From contig DAIMGT010000038.1 of NCBI GenBank assembly GCA_036723735.1, positions 1 to 36,033 of the forward strand: a stretch of DNA of 36,033 nt, read 5' to 3'. The notes beneath the pieces were generated by a model that saw only the letters and a program-made list of their open reading frames with translations, had not been told where the DNA came from and made no database searches. The first letter of the stretch is position 1; each line of letters starts with the position of its first letter. This document shows, piece after piece, positions 18,103-24,693 of this stretch. Made by a program: the position numbers and the translations under genes. The DNA comes from UBA4656 sp002405525 (GTDB lineage Bacteria; Pseudomonadota; Gammaproteobacteria; Xanthomonadales; Ahniellaceae).

Positions 18103-18527
18103 CGAGACGGCTCCGCAAGCGCAAGCAGGTGACTGGGGACGGGTCGAGGGCGGAAGGTGCCGGCCGCCAGGCAGGCCGCGCGCACGCGCGCGGACAGGAC
18201 GTGGCGATTGTCCGCCAGGCGAACCGCATCCTGGCTGAACCGCAAGCTGGCGCCGCCGACCCGTTCGACCACGCAGGACACCTGCAGTTCGTCGTCGAGC
18301 CGGGCCGGCGCGAGGAAGCGCAGGTCCGCCTCGGTGACCGCGAACAGCAGCCGCTGCTCCGAAGCCAGACGCGACTGGTCGATCCCCGCCGCGCGCAGCC
18401 ACTCGCTGCGCGCGCGCTCCAGAAAGCGCAGGTAGGCCGCGTGGTAGACCACTCCGCCGGCGTCCGTATCTTCCCAGTAGACGCGCACCCGCCAGGTGAA
18501 GGGCGCATGGATCGGCTCAGCCGCCAC
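18099..18527 (-). CDS. ybgC: Tol-Pal-associated acyl-CoA thioesterase YbgC
   Basis: Hotdog-fold thioesterase found at the head of most tol-pal clusters; cytoplasmic. The 142-residue product contains the signature VRVYWEDTDAGGVVYHAAYLRFLERARSEWL, with the catalytic Asp in EDTDAGG. The start is GTG 18527, which gives the normal N-terminus (WRVRVYWEDTDAGG near residue 12) and overlaps the 3' end of ruvB by 11 bp; no suitable ATG exists. The stop overlaps tolQ. The physiological substrate (short acyl-CoA or acyl-ACP) is not settled for the family. Confidence 0.92.
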   Translation of the reverse strand: MAAEPIHAPFTWRVRVYWEDTDAGGVVYHAAYLRFLERARSEWLRAAGIDQSRLASEQRLLFAVTEADLRFLAPARLDDELQVSCVVERVGGASLRFSQDAVRLADNRHVLSARVRAACLAAGTFRPRPVPSHLLALAEPSR

Positions 18528-19572
18528 TGCCGACCCCTGGATCGAACAGGTCGGCGACCGGCGCGTCGGCGCGCCGCGGCGGCGCCAGCCCGAAGTGCCG
18601 ATACGCCTTCGCGGTCGCCATCCGGCCGCGCGCCGTGCGGATGAGAAAACCCTGCTGGATCAGGAACGGCTCCAGCACGTCCTCGATGGTGCCGCGCTCC
18701 TCGGAAAGGGCGGCGGCCAGGGACTCCACGCCCACCGGGCCGCCGTCGAAATTCTCGATGATGGTGCTCAGCATGCGGCGGTCGATGGCGTCGAAGCCCT
18801 CCGGGTCGACCTTGAGCATGGCCATCGCGGCGTCGGCCAGTTCGCGGGTGATGGTTCCGTCGCCCTTGACCTGGGCGTAGTCGCGCACCCGCCGCAGCAG
18901 ACGGTTGGCGATGCGCGGAGTGCCGCGCGAGCGACGCGCGATCTCGTCCGCGCCCTCCACCGCGCACGGGATACCGAGGATGCGCGCCGAGCGGCGCACG
19001 ATCGAGGCCAGCTCCTCGCGGGTGTAGAACTCCAGCCGCTGCACGATGCCGAAGCGGTCGCGCAACGGACTGGTGAGCAGGCCGGCGCGGGTGGTGGCGC
19101 CGACCAGGGTGAACGGCGGCAGGTCGAGCTTGATCGAGCGCGCGGCCGGGCCCTCGCCGATCATGATGTCGATCTGGAAGTCCTCCATCGCCGGATAGAG
19201 CACTTCCTCGACCACCGGCGACAGGCGGTGGATCTCGTCCACGAACAGCACGTCGTGCGGCTGCAGGTTGGTCAGCAACGCGGCGAGGTCGCCGGCGCGC
19301 TCGATCACCGGCCCCGAGGTGCTGCGCAGGTTGACCCCGAGCTCCGCCGCGATCACGTGCGAAAGCGTCGTCTTGCCCAGGCCCGGCGGGCCGAAGATCA
19401 GCACGTGGTCGAGAGCTTCCTTGCGGCCGCGAGCGGCCTCGATGTAGATCGACAGCTGCTCGCGCACGGTCTGCTGGCCGAGGTACTCGGCCAGTTTTCG
19501 CGGGCGAATGCTGGCGTCGAGCGCGTCCTCCTCGCGGGAGGCGGCGCCCGAGACGAGGCGGGAGGGCTCCAT
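18517..19572 (-). CDS. ruvB: Holliday junction branch migration ATPase RuvB
   Basis: Hexameric AAA+ motor that drives branch migration with RuvA. The 351-residue product has Walker A GPPGLGKTT (61-69), Walker B with Asp112-Glu113 in VLFVDEIHRLS, GATTRAGLLTSPLRDRFGI (sensor I and arginine finger region) and the C-terminal winged helix (LGLIQRTARGR-type sequence seen here as PFLIQQGFLIRTARGRMAT). Length and order are normal. It follows ruvA by 47 bp. Confidence 0.98.
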   Translation of the reverse strand: MEPSRLVSGAASREEDALDASIRPRKLAEYLGQQTVREQLSIYIEAARGRKEALDHVLIFGPPGLGKTTLSHVIAAELGVNLRSTSGPVIERAGDLAALLTNLQPHDVLFVDEIHRLSPVVEEVLYPAMEDFQIDIMIGEGPAARSIKLDLPPFTLVGATTRAGLLTSPLRDRFGIVQRLEFYTREELASIVRRSARILGIPCAVEGADEIARRSRGTPRIANRLLRRVRDYAQVKGDGTITRELADAAMAMLKVDPEGFDAIDRRMLSTIIENFDGGPVGVESLAAALSEERGTIEDVLEPFLIQQGFLIRTARGRMATAKAYRHFGLAPPRRADAPVADLFDPGVGSGG

Positions 19573-19619
19573 GGACGCCTAGGATACCGGCAGCGCGCGC
19601 CGCGCGGGGCGCACGCGCG

Positions 19620-20216
19620 TCAGCGCAGCGCGGCCCTGAGCGCCTTGCGGATGATCGTCTCGGCGCTGGCGCCGGTCTCCGCCACCCTGGCCACCAGGCG
19701 CGCGACCTCGGCCGGCTTGTAACCCAGTGCCTGCAGGGCCACGGTGGCCTCGGCAGCGGGATCGGCCGGCACCGGAACGGCCATGCCGGCCAGCGCCGGA
19801 CCGCCGGAGGCGATCCCGTCCACGCGGTCGCGCAGCTCGACCACGATGCGCTCGGCGGTCTTCTTGCCGATCCCCGGGATGCGGGTCAGCGCCGCCACGT
19901 CGCCACCCTGCACAAGGCGCGCGAACTCGTCCACGCCGGCACCGGACAGGATAGCCAGCGCGGTCTTGGCGCCGATGCCGCTGACCTTGAGCAGGGTGCG
20001 GAACAGCGCGCGTTCCGCCTCGCGGTGGAAGCCGTACAGCGCGACCGTGTCCTCGCGCACCGCGTAATGGGTGAACAGCACCACCTCGCGGCCGGTCTCC
20101 GGCAATTCGTAGAAGGTCGACATCGGCGCTTCGAGTTCGTAGCCGACGCCGCCGACGTCGACCACCAGCCACGGCGGCAGCTTGCTGGCCAGGATGCCGC
20201 GCAGGCGTCCGATCAT
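19620..20216 (-). CDS. ruvA: Holliday junction branch migration complex subunit RuvA
   Basis: Tetrameric junction-binding protein. The 198-residue product starts MIGRLRGILASKLPPWLVVDVGGVGYELEAP (OB fold), contains the helix-hairpin-helix motifs LLKVSGIGAKTALAIL and LTRIPGIGKKTAERIVVEL, and ends in the small RuvB-contacting domain (ATVALQALGYKPAEVARLV) after a flexible linker. ATG 20216 overlaps the ruvC stop (ATGA), so translation is likely coupled. Confidence 0.98.
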   Translation of the reverse strand: MIGRLRGILASKLPPWLVVDVGGVGYELEAPMSTFYELPETGREVVLFTHYAVREDTVALYGFHREAERALFRTLLKVSGIGAKTALAILSGAGVDEFARLVQGGDVAALTRIPGIGKKTAERIVVELRDRVDGIASGGPALAGMAVPVPADPAAEATVALQALGYKPAEVARLVARVAETGASAETIIRKALRAALR

Positions 20217-20734
20217 CGGCGTCTCCAGGATGCCCGGGGCAGGCCCAGCCGCGCCGCCGAGGCCCGGGTGTGGGCGTGGGTGATGGCAATGGCGAGTGCG
20301 TCGGCCGCGTCGGCCTGCGGCTTTTCCGCCAGCGACAGCAGCAGGGCGACCATGTGCTGGACCTGGATCTTGTCCGCGCCGCCGGTGCCGGTCACCGCCT
20401 GCTTGATCTCCTTTGGCCCGTATTCCTGGACCGGCAGGCCGCGCGCAACCACCGCGCAGATCGCCGCCCCCCGGGCCTGTCCGAGCTTGAGCACCGATTC
20501 GGCGTTGTTGCGCTGGGCGAAGACCTTCTCGATCGCGACCTCCTGCGGCCGATGGGCTTCGATCAGTTCGCCCACCCCGTCGAAGATCCGCTTCAGGCGC
20601 AGGGCGAAGGTCTCGCTGTCGGTCAGGTGCAGGGTCGCGTGGTGCACGTGCCGCGCGCGCCCGCCCGCATCGAGGTCGATGATGCCGATGCCGGTGCGCT
20701 GGGAACCGGGGTCGATGCCGAGGATGCGGGGCAT
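20213..20734 (-). CDS. ruvC: Crossover junction endodeoxyribonuclease RuvC
   Basis: Holliday junction resolvase with an RNase H fold. The 173-residue product has the four acidic metal ligands Asp8 (RILGIDPGSQRTG), Glu69 (EVAIEKVFAQRN), Asp142 and Asp145 (ADAADALAIAI), corresponding to 7/66/138/141 in E. coli. It is the first gene of the minus-strand run ruvCAB-ybgC-tolQRAB-pal-cpoB-queEC, with gaps of at most 82 bp, and a -10-like element lies 34 bp upstream. Confidence 0.98.
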   Translation of the reverse strand: MPRILGIDPGSQRTGIGIIDLDAGGRARHVHHATLHLTDSETFALRLKRIFDGVGELIEAHRPQEVAIEKVFAQRNNAESVLKLGQARGAAICAVVARGLPVQEYGPKEIKQAVTGTGGADKIQVQHMVALLLSLAEKPQADAADALAIAITHAHTRASAARLGLPRASWRRR

Positions 20735-20767
20735 GGGGCGGGTCGCGGGGGGGCTTGAGCGTCGCCG

Positions 20768-20773
20768 ATTGTA
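20768..20773 (-). promoter_or_regulatory. Candidate -10 element of the ruvC transcript
   Basis: TACAAT on the minus strand matches the sigma70 -10 consensus at five of six bases. A start near 20761 would leave a 27-base leader before the ruvC ATG at 20734. No recognisable -35 lies 16-18 bp upstream, so another factor or a weak basal promoter may be involved. The rest of the gap 20735-20988 holds only this element and the divergent promoter. Confidence 0.35.
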
Positions 20774-20883
20774 GGGCGCAACGGCCAGCCCGCGCGGCGC
20801 GTGCCGGCGGCTGTCGTCGGCGCGGCGCTCGCAGCGCGCCGACGCCATCCGCTGCCCGCCGGGTGCGCGCTCCACTGCCGCGA

Positions 20884-20912
20884 TTGGAAAACGCGACGGC
20901 AGGACATAGGAT
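20884..20912 (+). promoter_or_regulatory. Candidate promoter of the sensor/regulator pair
   Basis: TTGGAA (20884-20889) and TAGGAT (20907-20912) are 17 bp apart, each matching the sigma70 consensus at four of six bases. A start near 20919 leaves about 70 bases before GTG 20989. This supports that start over an upstream in-frame start at 20755, whose extension would cover the promoter and translates to low-complexity Arg/Ala. Confidence 0.45.
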
Positions 20913-20988
20913 CGGGGCCCAGACGGTCGGCGGCGGGAGCGGAATTCCGCATCCTTCGGCGGCCGGCGAGCCGAGGCCCTTCCCGCCC

Positions 20989-23226
20989 GTGTCCGACCCC
21001 CTGTTCGAACATGCCCCCGTCGCCCTCGTCGCGGTCGACGAGCGGCACCGGATCGCCGCCGCCAATCGCGCGGCCCTGCGCCTGCTCGGCCGCAATGCCG
21101 CGCCCCCTGCCCCGCTGGACCGGGTGGCGGGGGACGAGGTCGGGCTGATGGTCAGCCGTCTGCTGTTGCAGGGCGCCGGCCGCGGATCGCTGGTCGCCGA
21201 GGTCGTGGACGCGGACGGCGAACTGCGTACGCTGCGGATCGATGCGTCGCTGGCCGGTCCGCGGGTCGTGCTGTCGTTCGTCGGCGGCGGCGGCGATACG
21301 GTGGCCGGCCCGCAGCCGGGCTGGTGGCCGACCGCACTGGTGGCCGACGCCGCGCGCGAACTGCGCTGGCCACTGGTTGCGAATCTGGGCTGCGTGGAGA
21401 TCCTGACCCAGTCGCCGCTGTCTGAAGGGCAGATTTCCGGTGCGCGCAGCGCCCAGGACCATGGCCGCATCGCGCTGGCCCGGCTCGACGCGCTGGCCGA
21501 TCTGGCCCGGTTCGAGTCCGGCGGCGTCCGCCTCGACCGGTCGCCGCTGAATCCGATCGCGCTGGTCGAAGGAGCGATCGGCGCGATGTCCGGCCGCGCG
21601 CACCGCGCGGGTCTGTCGGCCAGCACGGTGGTCGATCCGGCGATGCCGATGAACCTCGCCGGAGACCCGCAGTGGCTGCTGCGCGCACTCAGCGTGCTGC
21701 TGGACAACGCGCTGCGCCACACCCACGCCGGCGGCGTGGTGTTGCGTGCAAGGGTGCTGGAACGCGACGCGTCGCGATACCGGCTGGGTTTCGAGGTGCA
21801 GGACACCGGTACCGGGGTTCCCGAGGCGCTGCGTCCGCACCTCTTCGAACCGCTGACCGCGCGCCTCGACCGGCCGCGGGACGGCAGCCAGGGGTTGGGC
21901 GTCAGCCGCGCGCTGTGCCGCCGGATCTCGCGCACCATGGCCGGCGACGCCTTCTTCCGCCCGGCCCAGCCTGGCGGCAGTGTGTTCGGCTTCACCTGCG
22001 ACCTGCCGCTCGACGGCGCAGAGCCGCTGACCCTGGAACCGCGCATCGCCGCCGTGCGGTCGCGCGGCGTGCTGCTGGTCGATCCGGCGCCGCTGCGCGC
22101 CGCGGCCTTTCTTGAGCAGCGCCGGCGCTGGGGCATGGAAGCGCGCGCCGTGCATGACGGGCGCGACGCCGCCGCCGCGTTGCGCGACGGATGGCGGCCG
22201 TATCTCGCGCTGCTGCACCAGTCTGCACCCCACGCCTTCGAAGCTCTCGATGCGCTCGCCGGCGTGCGGGTGATCGGCGTGGTGCCGGTCGGCACTCCGG
22301 CAGCGCGAAAGTCGCTGCCGCGCGGTCGCAGCGTCGAATGGATGTCGGCGCCGCTGTCGCGCGACGCGCTGCTGGCGTGCCTCGGCGGCAAGCCGGTGCC
22401 CGCGCTGGCGCGGCCGGAGGGCGGCGAGGGTGCCGGCGTCGACACGCGCCGCCTGCGGGTGTTGCTGGTCGAAGACAGCGACACCAACCGCGCGGTGCTG
22501 CAGGCGCAACTGCAGCGCCTGGGCGTGGCGAGCGATGCGGTGGCCACCGGTTCGGACGCGTTGCGCCTTGCGCTGCAGCGCCGCTATGACCTGGTCTTGC
22601 TCGACCTCGGCCTGCCCGACCTCGCAGGCACCAACGTGGCCGAGGGCATCCGCGCTGCCGGCGGCGACGGAATGGATGTGCCGATCCTTGCCATCACCGG
22701 CAGCGGCGAGTCGGAAGACCGCCAGCGCGCACTGGCGGCGGGCATGAACGACCTGCTCGCCAAGCCGCTGCCGACCGAGGAGCTGGCGGCGGCGATCGAG
22801 AAGTGGACCGGCATCGCCCCGACGGGGCGACCCACCGCCGTCGAGGGCGGCTCGCCGCTGTCGTCCGGCCTGCTCGAGCAGCTCGAGCGCGACGTGGGCC
22901 ACGCGCTGTTCGACGATCTCCTGCGGCGCTTCGGCAGCGAGCTCAAGGCGCGCTGCGTGCGACTGTCGTCGGCCGCCGCCGATTCGAACCGCGGCGCGCT
23001 GGAGCGCGAATCGCACGCGCTCAAGTCCGCCGCGCTCTCCTACGGCGCCACCGCCGTCGCCGACGTGGCCGCCGCGATCGAGACCTACGCCAAGGCCGAC
23101 CGCGCCGCGGCAGCCACCGTCCTGGTGGAGACCCTGCCCGAACTGGCGCGCGCAGCGCAGGAGTCGATCGAACGCCTGCTGGCGCAGCGCGCCGAGGCGG
23201 CGACGCGCGGGGTGGCCCATGGCTGA
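20989..23226 (+). CDS. Hybrid sensor protein with degenerate kinase H-box, two receivers and HPt
   Basis: A 745-residue cytoplasmic protein. Domains in order: PAS-like (about 1-110, FEHAPVALVAVDERHRIAAAN), HisKA-like helices, HATPase_c (N-box Asn240 in LLDNALRHTH; DTGTGVPEALRPHLFEP; SQGLGVSRALC), a first receiver (about 360-470), a second receiver (about 485-600) and an HPt domain (about 620-735). The usual H-box S-H-E-L-R-x-P reads A-R123-E-L-R-W-P, so the phosphorylated His is Arg. The first receiver has His410 where Asp is expected (YLALLHQSAP). The second receiver is intact (acidic pocket EDSD, Asp539 in VLLDLGLPD, Lys in LLAKPL), and the HPt keeps His676 (ESHALKSAAL). GTG 20989 is inferred. 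The signal is unknown. It overlaps the next gene by 8 bp. Confidence 0.85.
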   Translation: MSDPLFEHAPVALVAVDERHRIAAANRAALRLLGRNAAPPAPLDRVAGDEVGLMVSRLLLQGAGRGSLVAEVVDADGELRTLRIDASLAGPRVVLSFVGGGGDTVAGPQPGWWPTALVADAARELRWPLVANLGCVEILTQSPLSEGQISGARSAQDHGRIALARLDALADLARFESGGVRLDRSPLNPIALVEGAIGAMSGRAHRAGLSASTVVDPAMPMNLAGDPQWLLRALSVLLDNALRHTHAGGVVLRARVLERDASRYRLGFEVQDTGTGVPEALRPHLFEPLTARLDRPRDGSQGLGVSRALCRRISRTMAGDAFFRPAQPGGSVFGFTCDLPLDGAEPLTLEPRIAAVRSRGVLLVDPAPLRAAAFLEQRRRWGMEARAVHDGRDAAAALRDGWRPYLALLHQSAPHAFEALDALAGVRVIGVVPVGTPAARKSLPRGRSVEWMSAPLSRDALLACLGGKPVPALARPEGGEGAGVDTRRLRVLLVEDSDTNRAVLQAQLQRLGVASDAVATGSDALRLALQRRYDLVLLDLGLPDLAGTNVAEGIRAAGGDGMDVPILAITGSGESEDRQRALAAGMNDLLAKPLPTEELAAAIEKWTGIAPTGRPTAVEGGSPLSSGLLEQLERDVGHALFDDLLRRFGSELKARCVRLSSAAADSNRGALERESHALKSAALSYGATAVADVAAAIETYAKADRAAAATVLVETLPELARAAQESIERLLAQRAEAATRGVAHG

Positions 23227-24499
23227 ACTGCCCACCGTCCCGATCCGCGCCGGGGTGCGGCCGCACGTGCTGGTCGTCGACGACAGCGATTCGCTGCGCG
23301 CGATGCTGCTGGCCTACCTGCGCGACCAGCCGCTGAGCCTGGCGGCCGTCGGCACCGCAGCCGAGGCGCTGCGGGCGATCGACTACCAGCGACCGGACGT
23401 GATTCTGCTCGACATGCAGCTGCCGGATGCACAGGGGCTCACGCTGTTCGACTCCATGCGACGGCACGCGCCGCACAGTGCGATCGTGGTCATCACCGCC
23501 TTCGGTTCGGTCGGCCTCGCTGTCGATGCCACGCAGGCGGGTGCGGTGGATTTCATCGAAAAGCCGGTCACCCGCGAGCGGCTCATGCAGTCGATGCGCA
23601 ACGCCCTGCAGCGGGTGCTGCTGGAGCAGCGCATCCAGCGGGTGGCCGGCGAGATCGCCGGCGCCGGGCTGCACGGCCTGCTCGGCGCCTCGCAGGCGAT
23701 GCGCGACGCGATCAGGTCGCTGCGCGCGGCGGCGGCCAGCAGCGCGCCGCTGCTGCTGCTGGGCGAACCCGGCAGCGGTGCGCGGCTCGCCGTGCGCGCG
23801 GTGCACCGCGAAGGCCCGCGGGCTGCGCGCAGCCTGGTCGCCGTTGCCTGCCGGGCCGCCGGCGCTGCCGGACGGCTCGATGCGGCGCTGTCCGGCGACA
23901 CGCTCGGCACCCTCGCGCTGCACGACGTCGATGCGCTGCCGGAACCCGCGCAAGACCGGCTGCTGGCCGCCCTCGAACAGCCGCGCGGCGACTGGCGGCT
24001 GGTGGCGTGCAGCACGCTGGAAGCATCCGCGCTGTCCGGTCCGCTGCGAGCCGAACTGGTGCACCGGCTGCACGTCGTTCCCGTCATCCTGCCGCCGCTG
24101 CGCTGGCGCGAGGACGACGTCCTGGTGCTGGCCCGCCATTTCATGGCGATCGACGCCGCCGCGGAAGGCAAGCGCTTCGACGGTTTCGATCCCGGCGCGG
24201 TCACCGCGCTGCAGCGGCACCAGTGGCCGGGCAACGTGGCCGAACTGCGCAACGCCATGCGCCAGGTCGCGGCGCTGTTCGACGGCGGCACGGTCGGCGC
24301 CGCCGACCTGCCGGCCGGACTGCGCGACGCACGCGACGGCGGCGGCGCCGGCATCGAGCCGCTGTGGATGGTCGAGCAGCGCGCGATCCGCGCCGCCATC
24401 GCGGCCTGCGGCGGCGACCATGCGACTGCCGCAGCGCGACTGCAGGTCAGCGTGGAGGAGATGGAACGCCGCCTGCTGCAGCCGGACCCGAAGCACTGA
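23219..24499 (+). CDS. NtrC-like response regulator with degenerate AAA+ domain
   Basis: A 426-residue protein with an intact receiver (DD acidic pocket, Asp65 in VILLDMQLPD, Thr in VITAFG, Lys in FIEKPV), an AAA+ region and a Fis-type helix-turn-helix at the C-terminus (AIRAAIAACGGDHATAAARLQVS). The AAA+ part is altered: Walker A reads GEPGSGAR (182-189), with Ala188 in place of Lys; the GAFTGA loop that contacts sigma54 is absent; and Walker B reads TLALHDVD instead of TLFLDEI. Later family segments remain (RLHVVPVILPPLRWREDDVL, WPGNVAELRNAMRQ). It probably binds DNA but is unlikely to activate sigma54 by ATP hydrolysis. It overlaps the sensor gene and is presumably its phosphorelay partner. 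Confidence 0.85.
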   Translation: MAELPTVPIRAGVRPHVLVVDDSDSLRAMLLAYLRDQPLSLAAVGTAAEALRAIDYQRPDVILLDMQLPDAQGLTLFDSMRRHAPHSAIVVITAFGSVGLAVDATQAGAVDFIEKPVTRERLMQSMRNALQRVLLEQRIQRVAGEIAGAGLHGLLGASQAMRDAIRSLRAAAASSAPLLLLGEPGSGARLAVRAVHREGPRAARSLVAVACRAAGAAGRLDAALSGDTLGTLALHDVDALPEPAQDRLLAALEQPRGDWRLVACSTLEASALSGPLRAELVHRLHVVPVILPPLRWREDDVLVLARHFMAIDAAAEGKRFDGFDPGAVTALQRHQWPGNVAELRNAMRQVAALFDGGTVGAADLPAGLRDARDGGGAGIEPLWMVEQRAIRAAIAACGGDHATAAARLQVSVEEMERRLLQPDPKH

Positions 24500-24580
24500 G
24501 GGACCGGGTCGTCCTCGCACGATCGGCCCGACCGTCGACGGCACACCGCTCCGGGCTCGGAGCCTGTGGCGTCTTCCAGT

Positions 24581-24693
24581 CGCGCGTCCGGGACAGGTCC
24601 GGACTCGCGCCCGCGAATCATGCGCTGGCGTGCACGACCCGCGTGCGGGCCATCCATGGCCTGCCCAAGGGGCTGTTTCTTCTCAGCCTCTCA
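24581..24693. repeat. Dispersed hairpin repeat, copy A
   Basis: Aligns without gaps to 33061-33173, with 99 of 113 positions identical by eye. It contains an imperfect 10-bp stem (24582-24591 with 24599-24608, one mismatch), a second inverted repeat around 24619-24638 with mismatches, and GGCCATCCATGGCC near 24648-24661. Its last three bases are the stop codon of the minus-strand AspRS-hydrolase frame. Nothing else is seen in the gap 24500-24690. Confidence 0.85.

Noticed and set aside
20755..20988. Upstream in-frame extension of the hybrid sensor
   Set aside because: The extra 78 residues are Arg/Ala/Pro-rich without homology, and a 17-bp-spaced promoter lies inside. GTG 20989 begins right at the PAS domain.
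20623..23235. A long minus-strand reading frame opposite the hybrid sensor
   Set aside because: Composition is that of an antisense shadow. The plus-strand frame carries clear PAS, HATPase, receiver and HPt motifs.
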